Assembly: GCA_943324055.2 (NCBI GenBank)
Contig: CALPKD020000089.1
Location: 1 to 6,179 of the forward strand
Source of the DNA: Chitinophaga pinensis
GTDB lineage: Bacteria > Bacteroidota > Bacteroidia > Chitinophagales > Chitinophagaceae
DNA: 6,179 bases
Direction: 5' to 3'
Position numbers and translations under genes: made by a program. The notes beneath the pieces are model-generated. The model was not told where the DNA came from, did not search any database, and was given only the letters and a program-made list of their open reading frames with translations. Position 1 is the stretch's first letter; each line of letters begins with the position of its first letter. Below are positions 1-6,179 of this stretch, piece by piece.

Positions 1-1
1 A

Positions 2-1090
2 TTACAAAAAGGCGTGCTTACCAATTTTTTAAGAGAGACCGCAGTGCGGGTATTAACCACGATATTAATTATTGCTTTTGGAATTAACTGGATTGGTATT
101 GAAACTTTTATTGCATTATTTAGCTGCATTTATGCAATACCGGTAGCAATCCTATTGTATAATTTAACGCAGTCAGGAAAGTGGTCGTTCCAAAGTATTC
201 AAATAAGCTCAGTTACTAAAAGATTAAAGGGCAGGATGATCAGTTTCGCTTTTTTTGTTTTTGCCGGACAATTTTTTAATCTACTAGCTAGGACCAATGA
301 TACTTTTTTAATTATTGGAATACGAGGATTGAGTGATGCTGGAATTTTTGCAATTGCAACCTATGTTTCAGCTATTTTGGAAATTCCACAACGAAGCTTA
401 AATGCTATAAGTATTCCTGTATTAGCTGAATCATGGAGAAAAAAGGACTTTGCGAATATTAAAAACATATACCATAAAAGTGTTTCCAACCTACTAGCAA
501 TTGGCTTGCTTTTATTTGGTTTAATTTGGTTGAATATTGGAAACTTGGTGAGTTTCTTGAATTGGATTAGCAATAAGCAGAGTGGCGGTTACGATGCATT
601 AATTCCGTTGATATTTATAATGGGATTAGCAAAACTGGTTGAATTAGGAACAGGCGTGAATGGCCAAATCATTGGCACGTCTAGTTATTGGAAATTTGAC
701 TTCTTTACCAATTTGTTTTATGTGGTGCTTTCGCTTCCCCTGAACTATTTTTTAATCAAAAATTACAACCTCGAAGGGTTAGCTTACTCAAATTTAATTG
801 GAGCAGTTTTATACAATAGTATTCGATTCGGATTCTTGTATAAAAAATTCAATCTACAGCCTTATACTTGGCGTCATGGCATCTTTATGTTACTATGTAT
901 TGCTTTAATGTTGTCAGTACATCAATTGCCGCAAGCAACTAACTTTTTTGTCAATATCCTGACACAATCATTCCTTTATGGATTTGGATTTTTAGCAATT
1001 GCCATTTGGATCAATCCCGCGCCTGAAATTTTAGCATTCCTCAGGGATTTTTTCACGGTCAAGCTTCCCCAATTTTTTAAGGGTAAATAA
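2..1090 (+). CDS. Polysaccharide/oligosaccharide flippase-like membrane protein, 5'-truncated
   Basis: This is the C-terminal part of an integral inner-membrane protein resembling Wzx-type flippases of the MATE/MVF superfamily, which move undecaprenyl-linked sugar units across the membrane. The frame is open to the left edge, and the GTG at 14 is very probably an internal valine (context KGVLTNFLRE), so the true start lies upstream. About 363 codons are visible; such proteins usually run 420-500 residues, so roughly the first 100 are missing. Counting from the GTG codon, hydrophobic segments lie near 12-29, 31-50, 75-92, 107-124, 157-180, 193-212, 229-249, 253-271, 288-303 and 310-333. A typical family stretch near 93-141 has a polar LARTND turn, a glycine-rich GIRGLSDAG loop and a proline-containing helix (IPVLAESW). 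The tail is short and basic. The substrate cannot be told from sequence. It converges on mqnA with a 58-base gap that has no clear intrinsic terminator. The superfamily is fairly sure, the exact role less so. Confidence 0.75.
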   Translation, partial: LQKGVLTNFLRETAVRVLTTILIIAFGINWIGIETFIALFSCIYAIPVAILLYNLTQSGKWSFQSIQISSVTKRLKGRMISFAFFVFAGQFFNLLARTNDTFLIIGIRGLSDAGIFAIATYVSAILEIPQRSLNAISIPVLAESWRKKDFANIKNIYHKSVSNLLAIGLLLFGLIWLNIGNLVSFLNWISNKQSGGYDALIPLIFIMGLAKLVELGTGVNGQIIGTSSYWKFDFFTNLFYVVLSLPLNYFLIKNYNLEGLAYSNLIGAVLYNSIRFGFLYKKFNLQPYTWRHGIFMLLCIALMLSVHQLPQATNFFVNILTQSFLYGFGFLAIAIWINPAPEILAFLRDFFTVKLPQFFKGK

Positions 1091-1148
1091 TACTAGGCTA
1101 AAATACAAGTATGATCCAATCCGCATTTAATCCCAAACAAATAGTTGA

Positions 1149-1889
1149 CTAAAGGGATTTTAAAAACAAAGCCAACCCTTCTCTTTTCTTAGGTGTTAAA
1201 TCGTAGCTGATATTTTTGGTATAATACGTGTGCAAGTCATATACGATTTCACCTGGAGGAATGCTAGCAATTACTTGGTCTAAATTTTGTAAGCCAATTG
1301 CATTCGCGGCATCAAAGGCTTCCATAAATTCAGCGGAAATGGGCTTATTGGCAATCCAGGTGGCAAATACAAATGGGAGTCCGGTATGTTGAATCCAACT
1401 TTCTGCTAAATCATATACATGAGCGAACTTAGCTTGTGCAGCCAATGCCCTATCCCCTATAATTACTCCTGCAGTCGTACCCTTTATCTGATCAATGAAC
1501 CCCTCATGGGCAATAATAAACTCAACGTCTTTTTTCCAATATTGTGCTAGTAAAATACGCGCTAACTGAACCGACGTGCGACTTTGATAATCCAAATACA
1601 CTTTTTCGATTTGCTCCATAGGCACTTCACTAAAAATGCACACACTAGCTACTGGCCCCTCGGCTCCTATACAAAAATTGGACACAAAATGTGCTTCCTT
1701 CAAAAAAGGAGTAATGGCAACCGGCACCAAACCCATATCAATCTTGCCGTCTATTAAATCCTGTGCAATTTTAGCAGGGTAATCTTTAACCAGTTCAATG
1801 CTGTCCATAAGGTCAGAATGCTCTAATCCGAATAATAACGGGCGTGTGTTTAAATAACTTACCGCCCCGATGCGCCATCTATTGTTCAA
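1149..1889 (-). CDS. mqnA: Chorismate dehydratase MqnA (futalosine menaquinone pathway)
   Basis: MqnA dehydrates chorismate to 3-[(1-carboxyvinyl)oxy]benzoate, the first committed step of the futalosine route to menaquinone, in the cytoplasm. The 246-residue protein has the family's two-lobed periplasmic-binding-protein-like fold signature: GAVSYLNTRPL at 8-18 (the Asn, here N14, has been proposed as catalytic in a homologue), DMGLVPVA at 51-58, GAEGPVASV at 75-83, LDYQSRTSVQLA at 99-110, IIGDRAL at 143-149 and TGLPFVFATW at 169-178. It has no signal peptide. The start is a TTG: reading upstream from it there is no in-frame ATG or GTG before a TGA at 1949-1947 (minus strand), and the first internal ATG (M28) would delete the SYLNT motif. 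No other mqn gene is in the window, consistent with scattered mqn genes in Bacteroidota. It is divergent from purB, with 72 bases between the two starts, and convergent with the flippase gene. Confidence 0.93.
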   Translation of the reverse strand: MNNRWRIGAVSYLNTRPLLFGLEHSDLMDSIELVKDYPAKIAQDLIDGKIDMGLVPVAITPFLKEAHFVSNFCIGAEGPVASVCIFSEVPMEQIEKVYLDYQSRTSVQLARILLAQYWKKDVEFIIAHEGFIDQIKGTTAGVIIGDRALAAQAKFAHVYDLAESWIQHTGLPFVFATWIANKPISAEFMEAFDAANAIGLQNLDQVIASIPPGEIVYDLHTYYTKNISYDLTPKKREGLALFLKSL

Positions 1890-1895
1890 TTCAAT

Positions 1896-1903
1896 TAACT
1901 TTG
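1896..1903 (+). promoter_or_regulatory. Putative purB promoter, -7 box TAACTTTG
   Basis: TAACTTTG matches the Bacteroidota sigma-A -7 consensus TAnnTTTG exactly and would give a purB leader of roughly 50 bases. I see no TTG/TTTG -33 element at the usual 17-23 base spacing (that region is the GC-richer start of mqnA), so the support is the -7 box and its location. The box is part of a perfect palindrome, CTTTG-TG-CAAAG (1899-1910), which puts a second TTTG on the opposite strand, facing mqnA. Confidence 0.5.
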
Positions 1904-1930
1904 TGCAAAGAAAATCATTTTTTTTAACAT

Positions 1931-1943
1931 AGTAGCTGCTACT
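1931..1943. repeat. 13-bp perfect palindrome in the mqnA/purB divergent region
   Basis: AGTAGC-T-GCTACT is a perfect 6-1-6 inverted repeat. It lies downstream of the predicted purB start point and upstream of mqnA, where a repressor site could affect either gene. It has no T-run after it and a one-base loop, so it is not a terminator. A dyad this short can arise by chance; an operator role is inference only. Confidence 0.3.
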
Positions 1944-1961
1944 TGTTCAAAAGCCCAAAAC

Positions 1962-3302
1962 ATGTCACAACTCACTTCTATTTCCCCTATCGATGGTCGT
2001 TATTACAAACAAACTGCTAGCCTAGGCGCTTATTTTTCTGAATATGCGCTTATCAAGTACCGTGTTTTAGTCGAAGTTCATTATTTCCTGTTTTTAGCTG
2101 ACAAAAAGTTTTTTAAGGTAACGCCTACTTTAAGAAAAAAGTTGTTAGCTGTCATTGAAGATTTTTCTGAACAAGATGCCGAAAAGATAAAATCAATCGA
2201 AGCAGTTACGAACCATGATGTTAAAGCGGTGGAATACTTTTTAAAAGAAGTATTAGACGCAAACAATGCAAGCGAATTAAAAGAATGGATTCATTTTGGA
2301 TTAACCTCCCAAGACATTAACAATACTGCGATTCCTTTAAGCTGGAAGGAAGCAATGGAAAACAATATTTTACCCGCTTATATTAATTTGCAAAACAAGT
2401 TGTACCAATTTGCAAAGCAGTGGAAAAAAATACCTTTATTGGCTAGAACGCATGGACAAGCTGCTTCTCCAACCACCTTAGGAAAAGAGATGATGGTATT
2501 TGTTGAAAGGCTTCGCAACCAAGTAGAATTATTTACAGCCATTCCTTACGCTGCAAAATTTGGTGGTGCAACCGGCAACTTTAACGCACACCATATTGCT
2601 TACCCAAAAAAGAATTGGGTATCGCTTGGGAACGAATTTGTAGAAGATGTATTAGGATTACAAAGAATGCAATTCACCACTCAAATTGAGCATTACGACA
2701 ATTTTGCAGCACATTGCGATAACTTAAAACGATTAAACAATATCTTGATTGATTTAAGTCGTGATATCTGGACCTATATCTCAATGGATTATTTTAAGCA
2801 ACAAACTAAAAAAGGCGAAGTAGGTTCTAGCGCGATGCCGCATAAAGTAAATCCAATTGATTTTGAAAATGCCGAAGGTAATTTAGGCATGGCCAATGCG
2901 GTATTGGAGCATTTGGCAGCTAAACTTCCAATTAGTCGATTACAAAGAGATTTAACGGATTCTACCGTGTTAAGAAATATTGGAGTACCTATTGGTCATA
3001 TTACCATTGCCATTAATTCATTAGAAAAAGGCTTAGGGAAGTTGATATTGAACGAGGCTAAAATTCAGGCCGACTTGGAAAATAACTGGGCAGTGGTTGC
3101 CGAAGCAATTCAAACCATTTTACGCCGCGAAAAATATCCTAACCCTTACGAAGCATTAAAAGATTTAACAAGAGGTAATAACAAGATCGATAAAAAATCA
3201 ATGCACAAATTTATTGATGGATTAAAAGTAACTGCAGCATTGAAAAAGGAATTGAAAAGTATCACCCCTCAAAACTATACAGGGATCACCGCAGAATTTT
3301 AA
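1962..3302 (+). CDS. purB: Adenylosuccinate lyase PurB
   Basis: PurB is a cytoplasmic homotetrameric lyase of the fumarase/aspartase superfamily. It releases fumarate from SAICAR (giving AICAR) and from adenylosuccinate (giving AMP), so it acts twice in purine synthesis. The 446-residue protein aligns end to end by eye with the long, E. coli-type enzyme (456 residues). Visible motifs are ISPIDGRY at 7-14, TNHDVKAVEYFLKE at 83-96 (substrate-binding H85/D86), TSQDINNT at 115-122, ARTHGQAASPTT at 161-172 with the general-acid His164, and the mobile signature loop GSSAMPHKVNPIDFENAEGN at 288-307 with the catalytic serine at 289/290. LQRDLTDSTVLRN follows at 327-339. The ATG is the first start after an in-frame TAA at 1896-1898. 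An A-rich stretch, not a Shine-Dalgarno, precedes it, as is common in Bacteroidota. It looks complete and intact, is divergent from mqnA, and ends 13 bases before the opposing exonuclease gene. Confidence 0.97.
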   Translation: MSQLTSISPIDGRYYKQTASLGAYFSEYALIKYRVLVEVHYFLFLADKKFFKVTPTLRKKLLAVIEDFSEQDAEKIKSIEAVTNHDVKAVEYFLKEVLDANNASELKEWIHFGLTSQDINNTAIPLSWKEAMENNILPAYINLQNKLYQFAKQWKKIPLLARTHGQAASPTTLGKEMMVFVERLRNQVELFTAIPYAAKFGGATGNFNAHHIAYPKKNWVSLGNEFVEDVLGLQRMQFTTQIEHYDNFAAHCDNLKRLNNILIDLSRDIWTYISMDYFKQQTKKGEVGSSAMPHKVNPIDFENAEGNLGMANAVLEHLAAKLPISRLQRDLTDSTVLRNIGVPIGHITIAINSLEKGLGKLILNEAKIQADLENNWAVVAEAIQTILRREKYPNPYEALKDLTRGNNKIDKKSMHKFIDGLKVTAALKKELKSITPQNYTGITAEF

Positions 3303-3315
3303 AAGTAAAGACGAA

Positions 3316-3906
3316 TTATATAGTAGCACCATTTTCTTCTGAAGTTGGTGCTATTTTTTTGCGCACTCTTTGCTCTTTTTTGCCGAGTAAAATATCAATG
3401 GGCCCCATCCCTTCTTTTTCGATGGCCATAGTTAACACCTGAGCTGTAGCTGCAGCATCGCCCCATGCGCGATGACGTCCTTCGATCCGAATACCCAAGT
3501 CTCTTGTAAGGGATCCTAGTCCGTATTTGTCTAGGCCAGGGAAAACCCTTCGGCTTAATTTAATAGTACACAGTTTAGGGGCGTTCCATTCAAAACCAGC
3601 TTGCCCTAACATATAATGAACAAAGGAATAATCAAAACTCACATTATGCGCAACAAAAATGCGGCCTTTTAGCAAATTAAAAATCATGGGAGCCACTTCC
3701 TCAAACAAAGGCGCTTCTGCCACCATTGCATCACTAATGCCGGTCATGTTCACAATAAAGGGTGGTATTTTTTGCCTAGGATTCACCAAAGTCACGTATT
3801 TGCCAGTTACTTCCACCCCATTGTGGATCACTATAGCAATCTCGGTTATACCATGTGTGTGTGGCATCCCTCCAGTGGTTTCAATATCTACAACAGCAAA
3901 TTCCAT
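3316..3906 (-). CDS. DnaQ-like DEDDh 3'-5' exonuclease
   Basis: This is a single-domain exonuclease of the DnaQ / Pol III epsilon superfamily, which removes nucleotides from 3' ends with two bound metal ions. All five DEDDh residues are visible in the 196-residue protein: D7 and E9 (VVDIETTGG, 5-13), D92 (AHNVSFDYSF, 86-95), and H145 and D150 (HRAWGDAAAT, 145-154). The TGISD segment at 55-59 and the CTIKLSRRVFPGLDKYGLGS region at 113-132 are also typical. A short basic tail (GKKEQRVRKK, 175-184) follows the domain. It may be a proofreading subunit or a stand-alone repair or RNA-trimming exonuclease; the sequence does not decide, so no symbol is given. I chose ATG 3906 because DIETTGG follows directly. 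A longer in-frame start, TTG 3936, would add ten residues but overlaps the likely -7 promoter box. It is convergent with purB and its last codons contain the purB terminator; it is divergent from valS. Confidence 0.9.
   Translation of the reverse strand: MEFAVVDIETTGGMPHTHGITEIAIVIHNGVEVTGKYVTLVNPRQKIPPFIVNMTGISDAMVAEAPLFEEVAPMIFNLLKGRIFVAHNVSFDYSFVHYMLGQAGFEWNAPKLCTIKLSRRVFPGLDKYGLGSLTRDLGIRIEGRHRAWGDAAATAQVLTMAIEKEGMGPIDILLGKKEQRVRKKIAPTSEENGATI
3324..3360 (+). terminator. Intrinsic terminator of purB, inside the opposing gene's 3' end
   Basis: The stem TAGCACCA (3324-3331) pairs perfectly with TGGTGCTA (3346-3353) and is followed at once by seven T residues (3354-3360). The loop can pair further (CTT 3336-3338 with AAG 3342-3344). 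This is a textbook rho-independent terminator reading rightward, starting 21 bases after the purB stop. It lies wholly within the last codons of the minus-strand exonuclease gene. On the minus strand no T-run follows the stem, so it does not look bidirectional. Confidence 0.88.
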
Positions 3907-3933
3907 AAGGAGGCCAAGTTCGGTTTTTTTTAT

Positions 3934-3941
3934 CAAAAATA
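3934..3941 (-). promoter_or_regulatory. Putative exonuclease promoter, -7 box TATTTTTG
   Basis: Read on the minus strand, TATTTTTG exactly matches the Bacteroidota -7 consensus TAnnTTTG and sits 27 bases before the ATG at 3906, predicting a leader of about 20 bases. I see no TTG -33 element at 17-23 bases. The last three bases of the box are the alternative TTG start at 3936, which argues against translation from that codon. Confidence 0.5.
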
Positions 3942-3957
3942 GCTAGCGCCTTTTCCT

Positions 3958-3965
3958 TATTTTTG
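3958..3965 (+). promoter_or_regulatory. Putative valS promoter, -7 box TATTTTTG
   Basis: TATTTTTG matches TAnnTTTG exactly and lies 28 bases before the valS ATG, predicting a leader of about 20-25 bases. That leaves no room for a long T-box-type leader. No -33 TTG is seen; the expected -33 zone falls on the opposing exonuclease -7 box. The leader contains AGGA at 3977-3980, 13 bases before the ATG, which is rather far for a Shine-Dalgarno. Confidence 0.5.
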
Positions 3966-3993
3966 TGGCTCAATTTAGGAAAAGATCAAAAGC

Positions 3994-6179
3994 ATGGAAT
4001 TAAGTAAAAATTACATACCCGGTGAAGTAGAAACTAAGTGGTATGCCCATTGGATAAAGAACGGCTATTTTCACAGCACCCCCAACGAAAAAAAGGCATA
4101 TACGGTTGTCATCCCCCCTCCAAATGTGACAGGTGTATTGCATATGGGTCATTGTTTAAACAATACCATTCAAGATATTTTGGTGCGTCGTGCACGCATG
4201 CAAGGATTTAATCCATGTTGGGTTCCTGGAACGGACCATGCTTCGATTGCAACTGAGGCAAAAGTGGTGGCCATGTTAAGAGAAAGAGGAATTGCAAAAT
4301 CATCTTTGACACGAGATGAATTTTTAAAATATGCTTGGGAATGGAAGGAAAAATACGGTGGAATTATTTTACAACAATTAAGAAAGATGGGATGTAGTTT
4401 GGACTGGGAACGCACATCGTTCACCATGGACCCTGACTATTACGAAACGGTTATAAAAGTATTTGTTGATTTATATAAAAAAGGAAAGATCTATCGCGGC
4501 AAGCGAATGATTAATTGGGACGTGCGTGCAAAAACTGCATTGAGTGACGAAGAGGTAATACATAAAGAGATGAATGGTAAAATGTATTATCTAAAATATA
4601 AATTAGATACCCCTGGTGAAGAATATATTACGATCGCAACGGTTCGCCCTGAAACCATATTTGGCGATACTGCAATTTGTGTGCACCCTAAAGACGACCG
4701 TTTTAAAGACCTAGTGGGTCAATTTGCTTTTGTCCCCTTGATTAATAGACGCATCCCCATTATTGCAGATGATTATATTGAGATGGAGTTTGGAACAGGT
4801 GCTTTAAAAGTAACTCCTGCGCATGACATCAATGACTTTCAGTTAGGACAAAAACATAAACTGGAAGTAATAGAGACTATGAACGAGGATGGCACATTAA
4901 ATGAGGCTGCTCCAATGTATGTGGGCAAGGATAGAATAGAAGTAAGAAAAATAATTGCAGTTGATTTAGAAGCGGCAGGTCACTTAGTTAAAATTGAAGA
5001 CTATGTGCACCAAGTAGGATTTAGCGAAAGAACAGACGCAATTGTGGAACCAAGATTGAGTTTACAATGGTGGGTGGATATGAAACAATTAGCTGCACCC
5101 GCATTGGACGTAGTAATGTCAGATGAAATTAGTTTCCACCCAGCGAAGTTTAAGAATGTGTATCGTCATTGGATGGACAATATTAAGGATTGGTGTATTA
5201 GTCGTCAGCTATGGTGGGGACATCGAATCCCGGCATGGTATGATGCCGAAGGAAATGTGTATGTTGAAACGACCATTGAAAAAGTAAATGAGACCTATCC
5301 TGAAACTGTTGGCAAAACATTGTATCAGGATGCAGATTGTTTGGACACTTGGTTTAGTAGTTGGTTATGGCCCATTGAAGTTTTCAAAGGAATGTCTAAT
5401 CCTGGCAATCCGGAAATCAACTATTACTACCCTACCAGCACACTGGTTACAGCACCTGAAATTATTTTCTTTTGGGTTGCACGTATGATTATGGCGGGCG
5501 AAGAATACATGGGTAAGATTCCATTTAAGGATGTCTATTTTACAGGGATTGTACGCGATAAACAAGGACGTAAGATGAGTAAAAGTTTAGGGAATTCTCC
5601 TGACCTTTTAGGATTGATAGACCAATATGGAGCAGATGCAGTTCGTTTTGGAATTATGATTGCCTCTCCTGCTGGAAACGATTTATTATTTGATGATTCA
5701 ACCATAGAGCAAGGTAAAAACTTTAATAACAAACTTTGGAATGCCACTAAGTTATTAAAGATGTGGGAGGCAAGAATCGAAGAAGCAACTGTACCTGAAG
5801 ATGCCGCATTTGCAATGGATTGGTTCCAAGCAAAATTAAGTAGTACCCAAAATACAGTGGACGAATTATTAAAAGAATTTCGTTTAAGCGAAGCGCTTAA
5901 AGTAATTTATAGTTTAATATGGGATGACTATTGTAGCTGGTACTTAGAATGGATTAAGCCTGGATTTGAACAACCGATGAACAAAAAAGTATACGAAAGC
6001 ACCGTTGAATTTTATGATGCTTTATTACAATTGTTACATCCATTCATGCCATTTATTACCGAAGAAATACACCATGCATTAAAAACACAAAGCGAAGATT
6101 TATGTGTAAAGATGTATGCTCCAAATACAAGTGTTGATGAGGCGGTATTAAAAGCGGGAGAATTGTTGCAAAATGTAAT
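3994..6179 (+). CDS. valS: Valyl-tRNA synthetase ValS, 3'-truncated by window end
   Basis: ValS is a class I aminoacyl-tRNA synthetase that charges tRNA-Val with valine using ATP and hydrolyses mischarged Thr-tRNA-Val. The frame stays open for 728 codons to the right edge. Motifs in order: [13 protein letters not shown] at 41-53 (HIGH-type ATP-binding motif HMGH, 50-53), [12 protein letters not shown] near 79-90, the CP1 editing domain with [10 protein letters not shown] at 216-225 and [12 protein letters not shown] at 268-278, [16 protein letters not shown] at 400-415, [10 protein letters not shown] at 451-460, [13 protein letters not shown] near 486-498, and the KMSKS loop at 527-531. The anticodon-binding helical domain follows, with [14 protein letters not shown] at 643-656 and [12 protein letters not shown] at 681-692. 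Family members are about 870-950 residues, so the missing end should hold the C-terminal coiled-coil arm. ATG 3994 is the first start after an in-frame TAG at 3976-3978. A small oddity is INWDVRAKT near 173-181, where I would expect NWDP. It is divergent from the exonuclease gene. Confidence 0.97.
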   Translation, partial: MELSKNYIPGEVETKWYAHWIKNGYFHSTPNEKKAYTVVIPPPNVTGVLHMGHCLNNTIQDILVRRARMQGFNPCWVPGTDHASIATEAKVVAMLRERGIAKSSLTRDEFLKYAWEWKEKYGGIILQQLRKMGCSLDWERTSFTMDPDYYETVIKVFVDLYKKGKIYRGKRMINWDVRAKTALSDEEVIHKEMNGKMYYLKYKLDTPGEEYITIATVRPETIFGDTAICVHPKDDRFKDLVGQFAFVPLINRRIPIIADDYIEMEFGTGALKVTPAHDINDFQLGQKHKLEVIETMNEDGTLNEAAPMYVGKDRIEVRKIIAVDLEAAGHLVKIEDYVHQVGFSERTDAIVEPRLSLQWWVDMKQLAAPALDVVMSDEISFHPAKFKNVYRHWMDNIKDWCISRQLWWGHRIPAWYDAEGNVYVETTIEKVNETYPETVGKTLYQDADCLDTWFSSWLWPIEVFKGMSNPGNPEINYYYPTSTLVTAPEIIFFWVARMIMAGEEYMGKIPFKDVYFTGIVRDKQGRKMSKSLGNSPDLLGLIDQYGADAVRFGIMIASPAGNDLLFDDSTIEQGKNFNNKLWNATKLLKMWEARIEEATVPEDAAFAMDWFQAKLSSTQNTVDELLKEFRLSEALKVIYSLIWDDYCSWYLEWIKPGFEQPMNKKVYESTVEFYDALLQLLHPFMPFITEEIHHALKTQSEDLCVKMYAPNTSVDEAVLKAGELLQNV

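Noticed and set aside
361..573. Minus-strand 70-codon frame within the flippase gene, and a similar 61-codon frame at 2081-2266 within purB.
   Set aside because: Both are antisense to well-supported genes and have no independent support.
1088..1148. Possible terminator between the flippase gene and mqnA (ATACT 1090-1094 with AGTAT 1108-1112).
   Set aside because: A 5-bp AT-rich stem with a 13-base loop and no T-run on either strand is not a credible intrinsic terminator.
3907..3913. AAGGAGG, a perfect Shine-Dalgarno-like sequence on the + strand; on the exonuclease mRNA it reads CCUCCUU, identical to the 16S anti-Shine-Dalgarno, right before the AUG.
   Set aside because: No real + strand gene starts after it; the + frame there is a shadow of the exonuclease gene. 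A 7-base match is well within chance, and I have no basis to claim translational control.
3659..3946. 95-codon + strand open frame opposite the exonuclease gene.
   Set aside because: It overlaps the exonuclease gene almost entirely, resembles no family I know, and the opposing frame carries all five catalytic DEDDh residues.
3966..3993. T-box or other amino-acid-responsive leader ahead of valS.
   Set aside because: The leader predicted from the -7 box is only about 20-25 bases, far too short for a T-box, and no specifier or antiterminator structure is visible.
4170..5747. Several minus-strand and alternate-frame open frames of 66-85 codons across valS.
   Set aside because: They lie inside an intact, motif-complete valS frame and look like shadows; none has a recognisable domain or its own promoter.
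1..6179. A defence, mobile or otherwise new multi-gene system.
   Set aside because: All five genes belong to familiar families on alternating strands, with no repeats, integrase, transposase, toxin-antitoxin pair or unexplained long gap.

Overview
The window looks like an ordinary housekeeping stretch of a Bacteroidota chromosome, possibly Chitinophagales/Chitinophagaceae. This rests on AT-rich coding with heavy TTA leucine use, genes without convincing Shine-Dalgarno sequences, three exact matches to the Bacteroidota -7 promoter box TAnnTTTG in front of genes, and a futalosine-pathway menaquinone gene (mqnA). The phylum call is fairly firm; anything narrower is a guess.

Layout, left to right: the 3' part of a multi-spanning polysaccharide flippase-type membrane protein (+, cut by the left edge); mqnA, chorismate dehydratase (-); purB, adenylosuccinate lyase (+); a DnaQ-like DEDDh 3'-5' exonuclease (-); and valS, valyl-tRNA synthetase (+, cut by the right edge, 728 codons visible). 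Neighbours alternate strand throughout, so each appears to be its own transcription unit. There are two convergent junctions (flippase/mqnA and purB/exonuclease) and two divergent ones (mqnA/purB and exonuclease/valS). No intergenic gap exceeds about 90 bases.

The genes serve unrelated core functions: envelope glycan export, menaquinone synthesis, purine synthesis, DNA processing and translation. They do not form a pathway or a defence or mobile system. I saw no RNA gene, CRISPR array, insertion sequence, attachment site or long repeat.

The interesting detail is in the junctions. The purB intrinsic terminator is embedded in the last codons of the opposing exonuclease gene. The exonuclease and valS promoters carry identical -7 boxes arranged as an inverted repeat, so close together that they should interfere. 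The mqnA/purB divergent region holds two short perfect palindromes, and mqnA is forced to use a non-ATG start. I found no evidence of a previously undescribed biological system here.
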